In this document: one piece after another, positions 1 through 8,526 of the stretch | Position numbering within the stretch: position 1 is the first letter of the stretch | How the letters are laid out: every line of letters begins with the position of its first letter | Assembly (NCBI RefSeq): GCF_002284575.1 | Contig: NZ_NPKJ01000075.1 | Coordinates: forward strand, 186,001 to 250,000 | Length of the DNA stretch: 64,000 nt | Source of the DNA: Mesorhizobium temperatum | GTDB taxonomy: Bacteria > Pseudomonadota > Alphaproteobacteria > Rhizobiales > Rhizobiaceae | Reading direction: 5' to 3' | Program-made: the position numbers and the translations under genes | Notes under the pieces: generated by a model | What the model was told of the DNA's origin: nothing | What the model saw: only the letters and a program-made list of their open reading frames with translations | The model's database searches: none

Positions 1-131
1 GCAGCGATCGCCACCACTCCCATATGCGCCATCATGTGCGCCGAGAACGAATCGCGCCAGGCGTCGTGCAGTGGTCCGAGCCAGACCAGGGCGAGGACGA
101 AGAGGCCGAGGATCAGGCAGGCGCGTCTCAC
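1..131 (-). CDS. CtaG-type (caa3) oxidase assembly protein, N-terminal part only
   Basis: Only the first 43 codons are in the window; the gene runs off the left edge. The frame opens with a hydrophobic helix (ACLILGLFVLALVWLGPL) and then SAHMMAHMG. That His-Met pattern is typical of the caa3_CtaG family, membrane proteins that help assemble copper-containing cytochrome c oxidases. I start it at a GTG overlapping the TGA of the upstream gene (GTGA), which suggests translational coupling in the same operon. It is the last visible gene of the oxidase operon, where an assembly factor is expected. The family call rests on a short stretch and on context. Confidence 0.7.
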   Translation of the reverse strand, partial: MRRACLILGLFVLALVWLGPLHDAWRDSFSAHMMAHMGVVAIA

Positions 132-508
132 CGGATACACTCCGTCAGGAACAACGCGGGCATCGCGGTGAAGATCACGGCGATGAAGCTGAGACCCGAG
201 AGCAGCAGCGTCGCAAAACCCTGGAACAGGGTCCGGTCCCGCCTCGTCGGATCATCATGCGGCGGATCGTCGGTGCCGAAGCCCCATTGCCGCCAAGCGA
301 GCCATGCGGACAGCGCGATGAGTGAAAGGGCGATCACAGTGGCGGCGGCGATGCCCGCGCGCACAGCGCTGAAACTCAGCCCGACAAGCTCGGGCTTAGC
401 GCAATAGATCGCCGCGCCTATGTAGCAAACGAGGAAATGCGCAACCCACACCACGGGCGCGGTAAACAGCGTCCAGAGCGTTTCGATCTCTTTCGGGATC
501 AGCCGCAT
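128..508 (-). CDS. Small membrane protein of the cytochrome oxidase operon
   Basis: A 126-residue protein with three predicted membrane segments (about residues 15-35, 50-75 and 95-120), beginning MRLIPKEIETLW. The start at 508 has a GAGG Shine-Dalgarno about six bases upstream and lies 7 bases after the subunit I+III stop. A longer start at 541 would overlap that gene and has no such signal. Gene order (subunit II, fused I+III, this gene, CtaG-like) suggests an accessory or small subunit of the oxidase. I do not recognise a named family. Function in oxidase assembly or stability is inferred from position only. Confidence 0.75.
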   Translation of the reverse strand: MRLIPKEIETLWTLFTAPVVWVAHFLVCYIGAAIYCAKPELVGLSFSAVRAGIAAATVIALSLIALSAWLAWRQWGFGTDDPPHDDPTRRDRTLFQGFATLLLSGLSFIAVIFTAMPALFLTECIR

Positions 509-515
509 CTTCGCC

Positions 516-3032
516 TCACATCGCTGCCGGAAAGAGGCCAATGGTGACGAAGGTGATGACGGCGGTAATTAGCAGGAAATGCCAGTAGAGCACCACATTG
601 CTTAGATCCATGTCATGCTTCGGCGTCAGTCGGCCGGCCAGCGAGCGTGCTAGGCAGTAGGCCTGCATGACCGTGCCGAGCGCCGCATGGGCGAGCACCC
701 AGATCACGAGGATCCACACGATGGCGGGATAGACGTGGCGCGTCGGGTCCATGCCGGGAGACCACGGCGCGGCCAAGCCTGCGGCGGACGCGCCAACGGT
801 CGTCAGCAGGGACAGCACCAGCAAGCCGCGCATAGCGGCCGTGGCGCCGCGCCTGTTGAACATGCGGGCCGCCACCATCAATCCCCACGCTGCAGCGAAC
901 AGGATGGCAGCCGCCAGCGACCAGGCTGCGTCAGGCCCGGCAATCCCCGCGGTGAAGTCGATATGGATCGTCCAGTAGAAGAAATAGCCGAAGACGAGGC
1001 TGGCGAAGGCCGTGCCGTCGCCCACCATGGTGATGAACATCGCCCACCAGCCGACCGAATCGGGGCCGGAGGCATAAAGCGGCAGGCTGAGCCCCAGACC
1101 GACATCCTTTTCCGGCTTCTCTGGGATTTCTCCGGTGCCCGTCCAGAGCCAGTAGATGACGGCGCAAAAGCAGGTGATTGCGGCCAGCGCCGTCGCGATC
1201 CACCAGTGGAAGGTAAGCGCGATGAAGGCGGCCCCGAGCGAGAGGGCCGAGACGATCGTGACATGGGACGTGCCGCCGACGCGCAGCACCTGGATGGGTT
1301 CGGCGTCGAGCACGGAGGTGACCAGACCTTCGCGCCATCCCTCTTCCGCGTCGGGCAGGTAATAGCGGCCGCCATTGACCTTGCGCGCAAGGTCCTTCTG
1401 GTCCCAGAGGGGGTAGCGGCTGCGCACGATGGGTATCGAGCGGACGCCCCAGTTCTCCTCCGGCTCGGAGATCCATTCCAGCGTGCCGGCGTTCCATGGG
1501 TTGAATTCGCCGCGCGGCTCCCTGTGCTTCGGCCTGAGCACGTCGAAGACGACCACCAGCACGCCGGCGGCGAAGATGAAGGCTCCGGCCGTCGAGATCA
1601 GGTTCAGCCAGTCCAAGCCGATTTCGGCCGGATAGGTGAAGACGCGCCGGGGCATGCCGCGCAGCCCGCTCAGATGCATCGGAAAGAAGGCGATGTTGAA
1701 GCCGCAGAACATCAGCCAGAAGGCGAGCCGCCCGAGACGGTCGGAGAGCTTCTTCGCGTCGATCAGCGGATAGTAGTAATAGAGCCCGGCCACGACCGGA
1801 AAAAGCATGCCTCCGATCAGCACATAATGGAGGTGCGCGACGACAAAATACGTGTCGTGCGCCTGCCAGTCGAAGGGTGCGAGCGCCACCATGACGCCCG
1901 TCAGCCCGCCGATGACGAAGATGGCCAGCCCTCCGGTGCCGAACAGCATCGGGGTCGAGAAAATCACCCGGCCGGCGAGCATGGTGGCGATGAAGACGAA
2001 GATCTGCACGCCCGTCGGGATCGCCACCGCCTCGGAGGCCGCCGAGAAGAAGGCCAGCGAGATCTGCGGCAGACCTGTCGCAAACATGTGGTGTACCCAC
2101 AGGCCGAAAGAAAGGAATCCCGTTCCCACTGCCGCGAGCACGATCCAGGAATAACCGACGATCGGACGCTGGGAAAAAGTCGGCACGATCATCGCCATCA
2201 GCGCGATCGCCGGCAGGAAGATGATGTAGACTTCCGGATGGCCGAAGATCCAGAACAGATGCTGCCACAGCAGCGGGTCGCCGCCGCGCGCTGCGTCGAA
2301 GAACGGCCAATCGAACATCCGTTCCATCTCGAACAGGAGGTCGCCGGCGATCAGCGGCGGGAAGGCGAACAGGATCATTCCGGCAACGATCAGCAGGTAC
2401 CAGGCGAAGAGCGGCATCAGGTTGATGCGCATGCCCGGCGCGCGGCATTTCATGATGCCGACGATGAGTTCGACGGCGGCCGCGATCGAGGCGACTTCGA
2501 TGAAGGAAAGGCCGAGCAGCCAGATATCGGCGCCGATGCCGGAGAACTGCTTGTCGGTGGCGAGCGGCGGATACATGAACCAGCCTGCCGACGGCGCCGC
2601 ATTGAAGAAGATCGAGCCGCAGACGAAGACACCGCCGAGGAGAAAGCTCCAAAAACTGAACGCCCCGAGGCGCGGGAACGGCATCTCTCGCGCGCCCAGC
2701 ATCGGCGGCAGCAGGAAGATCGCGACCGCCTCGAAGATCGGCACCGCGAACAGGAACATCATCACCGTGCCATGCAGGGTGAACGCCTGGTTGAAGAAGT
2801 CGGCCGACAGGAAGTCGTTGTCGGGCACGGCGAGCTGCAGCCGCATGAGCAGCGCGAGCGCGCCGGCGAACAGCATGAAGGCGAAGGCCGCCGAGCCGTA
2901 CCAGAGGCCGATCTGAAAATTGTTCACCGAGGTCCAGTAGCGCCAGCCGGCCGGATTGGCCCAGACGTCGCGCAGCCGCTCTTCCTGCGCCTTGTATTCC
3001 TCTCGCGAACGCTCCTTGATCGCAGCGCTCAT
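516..3032 (-). CDS. ctaD: Cytochrome c oxidase, fused subunits I and III
   Basis: An 838-residue inner-membrane protein. The first 550 or so residues are subunit I of a haem-copper oxidase: FGHPEVYIIFLPA with the histidine of the CuB/haem site, WVHHMFATGLP with the paired CuB histidines, and DTYFVVAHLHYVLIGG with the haem-ligand histidines. From about residue 640 a second domain (LYASGPDSVGWWAMF, then five hydrophobic helices to the C-terminus) matches subunit III, so this is an I+III fusion as in some caa3-type and rhizobial alternative oxidases. It reduces O2 to water using cytochrome c and pumps protons. The start at 3032 (MSAAIKERSREEY) forms an ATGA overlap with the subunit II stop. The frame stays open further upstream, but that stretch is a shadow of subunit II. 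Confidence 0.95.
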   Translation of the reverse strand: MSAAIKERSREEYKAQEERLRDVWANPAGWRYWTSVNNFQIGLWYGSAAFAFMLFAGALALLMRLQLAVPDNDFLSADFFNQAFTLHGTVMMFLFAVPIFEAVAIFLLPPMLGAREMPFPRLGAFSFWSFLLGGVFVCGSIFFNAAPSAGWFMYPPLATDKQFSGIGADIWLLGLSFIEVASIAAAVELIVGIMKCRAPGMRINLMPLFAWYLLIVAGMILFAFPPLIAGDLLFEMERMFDWPFFDAARGGDPLLWQHLFWIFGHPEVYIIFLPAIALMAMIVPTFSQRPIVGYSWIVLAAVGTGFLSFGLWVHHMFATGLPQISLAFFSAASEAVAIPTGVQIFVFIATMLAGRVIFSTPMLFGTGGLAIFVIGGLTGVMVALAPFDWQAHDTYFVVAHLHYVLIGGMLFPVVAGLYYYYPLIDAKKLSDRLGRLAFWLMFCGFNIAFFPMHLSGLRGMPRRVFTYPAEIGLDWLNLISTAGAFIFAAGVLVVVFDVLRPKHREPRGEFNPWNAGTLEWISEPEENWGVRSIPIVRSRYPLWDQKDLARKVNGGRYYLPDAEEGWREGLVTSVLDAEPIQVLRVGGTSHVTIVSALSLGAAFIALTFHWWIATALAAITCFCAVIYWLWTGTGEIPEKPEKDVGLGLSLPLYASGPDSVGWWAMFITMVGDGTAFASLVFGYFFYWTIHIDFTAGIAGPDAAWSLAAAILFAAAWGLMVAARMFNRRGATAAMRGLLVLSLLTTVGASAAGLAAPWSPGMDPTRHVYPAIVWILVIWVLAHAALGTVMQAYCLARSLAGRLTPKHDMDLSNVVLYWHFLLITAVITFVTIGLFPAAM

Positions 3033-4006
3033 TGCAGGCCTCTCAGCCAGGCGGCTATGGCGCGAATGTCGTCCGGCGGCAACATGTCGAAGGCCGGCAT
3101 CCTGGAGCCGGGCTTGATCAGGTCGGGCCGGGCGATGAAGCGGGCGACGGCGTCTTCGGTGTTGGGCAGGATGCCGGCTCCGACGGTAACGCGGGAACCG
3201 AGATGCGAAAGATCCGGGCCGATCAGGCCGCGCGCATCGGTACCCGCGACGAAATGGCAGGACCCGCAGCCATGGCGCAGGAACAGCGCGCCGCCGCTCG
3301 CGCCGGCCCCTTCCGCGGGAATTGCCTGGGCGGCGAGCCAGGACCGGAATGCTTCGGGCTCCATCGCCACGGCCGAGAACGCCATCAGCGCGTGAGACGT
3401 GCCGCAATATTCCGTACAGGGCCCGCGGAAGATACCGGGTTTCGTGGCCATGAGCGAAAGCCTGTTGGTGCGGCCGGGGATCATGTCCATCTTGCCGCCG
3501 AGCGGTGGGATCCAGAAGGAATGGATCACATCGGCACTTTTCAGGCTCAATTCGACCCGCTCGCCGACCGGCAGCCTGATCTCGTTGGCGGAAGCGACCG
3601 GCGGCCGCTGAGATGGGCGGTAGACAACTTCCCACCAGAACTGCCTGCCGGTGACTTCAATCCGCAGGGCGGCGGAGCTCGCCTGGGCGAAGGGCCGAAG
3701 GCCAGGCATCAGCCACAGTGCATAGGCGAGCAGGGCACAAAGCGTGACCGAAGGGAAGACCACGCCGCCCCAAAGGATGATGCTGCTGGCAGATTTTTCG
3801 GCCAGCCTGCGGCGATTGAATAGGGCTGAATGAAGAAGCAGGCCGACCACGCCCAGCCAGATGACGGCGCCGCCGCTTAGCATTACCCAGAACAGTACGG
3901 CTATCTGCTGCGCTTCCTCTCCCGCGGGCTCAAGCACCGACCGGGCGCCGGGATAGCCGCTCGCGAGCAACAATGACGCAGCGGACAGGCTGAAGTGTTG
4001 ACCCAT
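3029..4006 (-). CDS. ctaC: Cytochrome c oxidase subunit II with C-terminal cytochrome c domain
   Basis: A 325-residue protein. Two membrane helices (about residues 35-60 and 75-100) precede a periplasmic cupredoxin domain. The CuA ligands are complete: H162 in IHSFWIPP, and C197, E199, C201, H205 and M208 in CTEYCGTSHALM. A covalently haem-binding CGSCH (C247-H251) follows, so a cytochrome c is fused to the C-terminus, the caa3 arrangement. I start at MGQHFSLSA because GGAGG lies upstream at proper distance. It is the first gene of the oxidase operon, overlapping the subunit I gene by ATGA. A candidate stress-sigma promoter lies immediately upstream. Confidence 0.93.
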   Translation of the reverse strand: MGQHFSLSAASLLLASGYPGARSVLEPAGEEAQQIAVLFWVMLSGGAVIWLGVVGLLLHSALFNRRRLAEKSASSIILWGGVVFPSVTLCALLAYALWLMPGLRPFAQASSAALRIEVTGRQFWWEVVYRPSQRPPVASANEIRLPVGERVELSLKSADVIHSFWIPPLGGKMDMIPGRTNRLSLMATKPGIFRGPCTEYCGTSHALMAFSAVAMEPEAFRSWLAAQAIPAEGAGASGGALFLRHGCGSCHFVAGTDARGLIGPDLSHLGSRVTVGAGILPNTEDAVARFIARPDLIKPGSRMPAFDMLPPDDIRAIAAWLRGLQ

Positions 4007-4025
4007 TTCCAACCCCTCCGCCGTA

Positions 4026-4051
4026 AACCGGCGAGAGGGGCGGAAGGTTCC
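4026..4051 (-). promoter_or_regulatory. Candidate EcfG/RpoE2-type promoter of the oxidase operon
   Basis: On the minus strand GGAACC is followed after 19 bases by TT (within CGGTTTACG), fitting the GGAAC-N18/19-TT rule for alphaproteobacterial general-stress promoters. It points at the subunit II start at 4006. The implied leader would be only 10-15 bases and would begin within or next to the Shine-Dalgarno, so this is the weakest of the twelve sites reported here. Confidence 0.35.
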
Positions 4052-4206
4052 GGGCAACTGAGCCCTCGAACTAAAGCCGCATCCGCCGCTGCCCTTTGGG
4101 GCAATTTTTCAACGAGTGACGAAACAATTGCGCTCGATCCCCGTTTGCCCGTCATGGCAAGTGTTAGGGGCGAGTGTTGGGGTTGCCCATGCCAAAGGAG
4201 GCGACG

Positions 4207-4644
4207 ATGAGCGCAACCGGCTTGGAAGTTTTTGACAAGACCCTGCAGACGACAAACATCTGGCTGGACGAGATCATGGCCGACCACGGGCCCGATAGGC
4301 GCGTTGCCTGGCATATGCTGGGAGCCGTTTTACGCACCTTGCGGGATTGGCTGCAGATCGAACTGGCTGCCAACTTGGGAGCGGGGCTGCCGCTTCTCGT
4401 GCGCGGAACCTACTATGATCGGTATCGGCCGCGTGATCTGCCGACCACCAGCCGTTCATTGGAGGATTTCCTGCAGCGCGTGGCCGAGGAGATGAAATCC
4501 ACCCGACCCGTGAATCCCGAGGATGCGACGAGAACCGTGTTCAAAGTTCTCGCCAGGCATGTCGACCTCGGCCAGTCGGCCAAGGTGCGGGACGCGTTGC
4601 CGAAGCAGATCCAGGCGCTTTGGCCCGAAAGTGTTGGAGTTTAG
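4207..4644 (+). CDS. DUF2267 domain protein
   Basis: A 145-residue, largely helical soluble protein. LEVFDKTLQTTNIWL, the helix around AWHMLGAVLRTLRDWL, and the LPLLVRGTYYDRYRP segment are the pattern of DUF2267, a small family common near stress genes in rhizobia; its biochemical role is unknown. The start at 4207 has a near-perfect AAAGGAGG seven bases upstream, so I prefer it to the ATG at 4174. It is divergent from the oxidase operon. I found no GGAAC-type promoter in its own upstream region. Confidence 0.8.
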   Translation: MSATGLEVFDKTLQTTNIWLDEIMADHGPDRRVAWHMLGAVLRTLRDWLQIELAANLGAGLPLLVRGTYYDRYRPRDLPTTSRSLEDFLQRVAEEMKSTRPVNPEDATRTVFKVLARHVDLGQSAKVRDALPKQIQALWPESVGV

Positions 4645-4682
4645 CAGCAGCAAGACAAAAGTCGGGGCTGCCGATACGGTTC

Positions 4683-4862
4683 TCAGCTGCCTCCGCCCGG
4701 CCGGTCCTTTTCCTCGCGATACAGTCGCTCAGTGGCCCGATCGCTTTCTCTGCGCTCCGCAGGCCCACGACGGCGCCACGTGAGGAGTGCGTAAGCGATC
4801 ACGATTGCCAGCAGTAGCGGGCCGCCAGCAACGACGATCAACCACATACTGTTCTCGAACAT
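4683..4862 (-). CDS. Small single-pass membrane protein
   Basis: A 59-residue protein. One membrane helix (about residues 6-28, LIVVAGGPLLLAIVIAYALL) is followed by a charged Arg/Glu/Asp-rich cytoplasmic tail (RRRGPAERRESDRATERLYREE). AAAGGAGA lies eight bases before the ATG at 4862. A longer reading of the frame exists but has no signal. It is divergent from the prkA operon and has its own stress-type promoter about 190 bases upstream. I do not recognise a named family. Confidence 0.7.
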   Translation of the reverse strand: MFENSMWLIVVAGGPLLLAIVIAYALLTWRRRGPAERRESDRATERLYREEKDRPGGGS

Positions 4863-5048
4863 GGGACATCTCCTTTCCCTCGTTACCGAGAAGGAGCGAA
4901 ACCGTTTCTCCCTTCTGGTGCAGGGGTGGACAGCGCAGTGTAGCTCTCTTCGCCGAATGACCTGCTGAGCGCAGGCGGCATGGTTCATTCCTCCAGAATA
5001 ACAGCTTGTTCGCGACGGGCTGTTGCACTCGGCAAGCGCTGATGGAAG

Positions 5049-5073
5049 AATGGACATCCCTCGGAAACGTTCC
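5049..5073 (-). promoter_or_regulatory. Candidate EcfG/RpoE2-type promoter for the 4683-4862 gene
   Basis: Minus-strand GGAACG, 18 bases, then TT: an exact fit to GGAAC-N18-TT. It lies in the gap between two divergent genes and points at the small membrane protein about 190 bases downstream. I see no other minus-strand gene in between. Confidence 0.5.
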
Positions 5074-5166
5074 ATTGTGCGAGCCATTCGCTGGCTGACT
5101 TCCAGGCGTTCACGATATCTGTCTGGACCCCTAACATTAGGTCTCAGACGCACTACGTGATGATAG

Positions 5167-5192
5167 GGAACCACAAAGGCTTTCCGACAGTT
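5167..5192 (+). promoter_or_regulatory. Candidate EcfG/RpoE2-type promoter of prkA-yeaH-spoVR
   Basis: Plus-strand GGAACC, 19 bases after the core GGAAC, then TT (CAGTTG). It lies 47 bases before the prkA start, a normal promoter distance. The intergenic region (4863-5238) otherwise holds only the divergent promoter at 5049-5073 and nothing else I recognise. Confidence 0.55.
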
Positions 5193-5238
5193 GAATGAAG
5201 AGGCGACAGCAACCAGACCGGCCGGGGCGAGGAATATC

Positions 5239-7188
5239 ATGGGCGAGAACCAGTCCGACGTCTTCGATCTGTTTTCGGAGATTTACACGAATGCGGCGCA
5301 GGAGGAGATAAGCATCCAGCAATATCTCCTTGCCTGCCGCGAGGATAAATCGATGTATGCCTCGGCGCCCGAACGGATGGTCGAGGCGATCGGCGAGCCC
5401 ACCCTAGTCGACACCAGCATGGATGAGCGGCTCGGCCGCATTTTCGCGAACAGGACAATCAAGGTTTATCCCACCTTCTTCGAGTTTTATGGCATGGAGG
5501 ACACGATCGAGCGCATAGCCGGCTATTTCCGCTATGCCTCGCAAGGGCTCGAGGAACGCAAGCAGATTCTCTATCTGCTCGGCCCCGTCGGCGGCGGCAA
5601 GTCCTCGCTCGCCGAACGGCTGAAGAAGCTGATGGAGCAGCGTCCGATCTATACGCTGAAGGTGGGCGACCAGATCAGCCCGGTTTTCGAATCGCCGCTC
5701 GGGCTTTTCAATCCTGATCGCATGGGCGACCTGTTAGAGGACAAATACGGCATCGCACGGCGCCGGCTGAACGGCCTGATCTCGCCGTGGGCGGCCAAGC
5801 GCCTCGATGAACTGTCCGGCGACATCTCCAAGTTCAGCGTCGTCAAGCTGATGCCTTCGCGGCTACGCCAGATCGGCATCGCCAAGACCGAGCCAGGCGA
5901 TGAGAACAACCAGGACGTTTCGGCCCTGGTCGGCAAGGTCGACATAAGGCAACTCGAGCATTTCAGCCAATCCGATCCGGACGCCTATTCCTACAGCGGC
6001 GGCCTAAACCGGACCACGCAAGGGTTGCTTGAGTTCGTCGAGATGTTCAAGGCGCCGATCAAGGTCCTCCATCCGTTGCTGACCGCTACCCAGGAAGGCA
6101 GCTACAACGGTACGGAAAACTTCGGATCTTTCCCTTATCAGGGCATCGTCGTAGCCCATTCCAACGAGTCGGAATGGCTGCAGTTCAAGAACAACAAGAA
6201 CAACGAGGCGTTCCTCGACCGTATCCTGGTGGTCAAGGTGCCGTACTGCCTGCAGGTCACCGAGGAAAGGCAGATCTACGAAAAGCTGCTGCGCGAAAGC
6301 GAGTTGGCTTCCAGTCCCTGTGCACCGGAGGTGCTGGACATTCTCAGCCGGTTCACCGTCTCGACCCGTCTGGCCGAGCACGACAATTCGCCGCTTTACA
6401 CGAAGATGCGCGTTTATGACGGCGAGAACCTCAAGGACATAGATCCCAAGGCGAAGTCGGTTCAGGAATACCGCGATGCCGCCGGGGTCGACGAGGGCAT
6501 GACCGGCGTCAGCACACGCTTTGCTTTTAAGATCCTGTCGCAGACATTCAACTACGACACCAAGGAAGTGGCCGCGGATCCTGTGCATCTGATGTACATT
6601 CTGGAGGAGGCTATCAAGCGCGAGCAGTTCCCGAAGGAAACGGAAGCCGCCTATCTCGACTTCATAAAGTCGGAGCTGGCGACGCGTTATGCCGAGTTCA
6701 TCGGACACGAGATTCAGAAGGCCTATCTGGAATCCTACAGCGAATACGGCCAGAATCTGTTCGACCGCTACATCGCCTACGCCGATGCCTGGATCGAGGA
6801 TCAGGACTACAAAGATCCCGATACCGGCCAGATCCTCAATCGCGAGGTGCTGGACAACGAACTGTCGCAAGTCGAAAAGCCGGCCGGCATTGCCAATCCC
6901 AAGGACTTCCGCAACGAGGTCGTGAAGTTCACGTTGCGCGCCCGGGCGAGGAACCATGGCCGCAACCCGTCATGGACAAGCTATGAAAAGCTGCGCGAAG
7001 TCATCGAGAAGCGGATGTTCGGCCAAGTCGAGGATCTGCTCCCGGTGATCAGCTTCGGCTCCAAGCAGGACAGCGTAACGGAGAAGCGGCATACCGAGTT
7101 CGTGCATCGGATGGTCGGACGCGGTTACACCGAACGTCAGGTCCGCCGGCTGGTGGACTGGTACATGCGGGTGAACAAGGCGGGCTGA
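5239..7188 (+). CDS. prkA: PrkA family serine protein kinase / AAA protein
   Basis: A 649-residue cytoplasmic protein with the PrkA layout: an N-terminal AAA domain with Walker A LLGPVGGGKSSL (about residues 113-122) and a C-terminal kinase-like region. PrkA proteins (E. coli YeaG) act in stationary-phase and starvation responses; kinase activity is described for the family. I start at MGENQSDVFDLF (5239), which has GCGAGGA upstream; the frame is open a little further but lacks a signal. It heads the conserved three-gene operon prkA-yeaH-spoVR, and a stress-type promoter precedes it. Confidence 0.96.
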   Translation: MGENQSDVFDLFSEIYTNAAQEEISIQQYLLACREDKSMYASAPERMVEAIGEPTLVDTSMDERLGRIFANRTIKVYPTFFEFYGMEDTIERIAGYFRYASQGLEERKQILYLLGPVGGGKSSLAERLKKLMEQRPIYTLKVGDQISPVFESPLGLFNPDRMGDLLEDKYGIARRRLNGLISPWAAKRLDELSGDISKFSVVKLMPSRLRQIGIAKTEPGDENNQDVSALVGKVDIRQLEHFSQSDPDAYSYSGGLNRTTQGLLEFVEMFKAPIKVLHPLLTATQEGSYNGTENFGSFPYQGIVVAHSNESEWLQFKNNKNNEAFLDRILVVKVPYCLQVTEERQIYEKLLRESELASSPCAPEVLDILSRFTVSTRLAEHDNSPLYTKMRVYDGENLKDIDPKAKSVQEYRDAAGVDEGMTGVSTRFAFKILSQTFNYDTKEVAADPVHLMYILEEAIKREQFPKETEAAYLDFIKSELATRYAEFIGHEIQKAYLESYSEYGQNLFDRYIAYADAWIEDQDYKDPDTGQILNREVLDNELSQVEKPAGIANPKDFRNEVVKFTLRARARNHGRNPSWTSYEKLREVIEKRMFGQVEDLLPVISFGSKQDSVTEKRHTEFVHRMVGRGYTERQVRRLVDWYMRVNKAG

Positions 7189-7207
7189 GTCCAGCCGGGA
7201 TGGTTCC

Positions 7208-8515
7208 ATGCCGATCTTTGTCGACCGCCGACTGAACCCGAAGGACAAGAGCCTCGGCAACCGCCAGCGCTTCCTGAAGCGTGCGCGCGAAGAGCTGAAG
7301 CGAAGCATCCGGGAACGGATCCGTATCGGCAGGATCGCCGACGTGGATGCCGAGCATGCCGTCTCCATGCCGGCGAAGGGCACAGCCGAGCCGAGCTTCA
7401 GCGATGCGAAGGACAGCGGCAGGCGGCAGCACATCCTGCCGGGCAACAAGCATTTCGCTCCAGGCGACCGGGTTCCCAAGCCCGGCCAGGGCGGCGGCGG
7501 CTCGTCTCCGGGGAAAACGGTCTCGGAAGACGATTTTCGTTTCGTGCTCTCGCGCGAAGAGGTGCTCGACCTCTTTTTCGAGGATCTCGAACTTCCCGAC
7601 ATGGTCAAGCTCAACCTCAAGGAGATACTTGCCTTTAAGCCGCGCCGGGCCGGATTCGCCGCGACCGGTTCCCCGACCAATATCAATGTCGGGCGCACGA
7701 TGCGACACAGCCATGGTCGCCGGATTGCGCTCAGGCGTCCTAGGCGCGAGGAACTTGATGCGATTGAGAAGGAACTCGCAATCCTGGAGGCAGAGCCCCA
7801 GAGCGCGGCGGCACACCAGCGCATTACAGCGTTGCGGGAAGAGCTTGAGCGACTTGAGCGCCGCCGCAAGCGGATCGCCTATGTCGACCCCGTCGACATC
7901 CGCTTCAACCGTTTCGACGCCCAGCCTGTGCCGAATGCCAATGCGGTCATGTTCTGTCTCATGGACGTATCCGGCTCGATGGGCGAACGCGAGAAGGATC
8001 TGGCCAAGCGCTTCTTCGTGCTGTTGCACCTCTTCCTGAAACGGCGCTACGACCGCACCGAAATCGTCTTCATCCGCCATACGCACGAGGCGCAGGAGGT
8101 GGACGAGGAGACCTTCTTCTACAATACCCAAAGCGGCGGTACGGTCGTTTCCACGGCACTCGAGGAGATGCATCGCATCATCGCGCAACGCTATCCCTCC
8201 AACGAGTGGAACATCTATGCCGCCCAGGCATCGGACGGCGACAATTTCGTAACCGATTCCGAGCGCTGCATCGGTCTCATGGACGGCCAGATCATGCGCC
8301 TGTGCCAGTATTTCGCCTATGTCGAGATCATTGACGAACGCGAGAGCCATATTTTCGGCAGCACCGACAATGGAACCTCGCTCTGGCGCGCCTACAGCGC
8401 TGTCAACCAGAGATGGCCGAATTTCCAGATGAGCCGTATCGCCAACGCAGCCGACATCTATCCGGTCTTTCGCCAGCTCTTTGCCAGGCAGCCGGCCTTC
8501 CAGAAAAGTGCCTGA
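7208..8515 (+). CDS. YeaH/YhbH family protein (DUF444, von Willebrand A-like)
   Basis: A 435-residue protein. The N-terminus (MPIFVDRRLNPKDKSLGNRQ) is characteristic of DUF444. A MIDAS-like metal site DVSGSMGE (about residues 252-259) marks a vWA-type domain, preceded by a charged, probably coiled segment (EELDAIEKELAILEAE). It lies 19 bases after prkA and 11 bases before spoVR. The genes form the widely conserved YeaG-YeaH-YcgB stress module; YeaH is thought to work with the PrkA kinase, with unknown molecular activity. Confidence 0.94.
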   Translation: MPIFVDRRLNPKDKSLGNRQRFLKRAREELKRSIRERIRIGRIADVDAEHAVSMPAKGTAEPSFSDAKDSGRRQHILPGNKHFAPGDRVPKPGQGGGGSSPGKTVSEDDFRFVLSREEVLDLFFEDLELPDMVKLNLKEILAFKPRRAGFAATGSPTNINVGRTMRHSHGRRIALRRPRREELDAIEKELAILEAEPQSAAAHQRITALREELERLERRRKRIAYVDPVDIRFNRFDAQPVPNANAVMFCLMDVSGSMGEREKDLAKRFFVLLHLFLKRRYDRTEIVFIRHTHEAQEVDEETFFYNTQSGGTVVSTALEEMHRIIAQRYPSNEWNIYAAQASDGDNFVTDSERCIGLMDGQIMRLCQYFAYVEIIDERESHIFGSTDNGTSLWRAYSAVNQRWPNFQMSRIANAADIYPVFRQLFARQPAFQKSA

Positions 8516-8526
8516 GGGGGGAACTG

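Noticed and set aside
687..3395. A 902-codon plus-strand open frame opposite the oxidase genes
   Set aside because: Antisense shadow of strongly supported cox genes; its product is Arg/Asp/Glu/Gln-rich low complexity with no motif or ribosome site, as expected from reading GC-rich coding DNA backwards.
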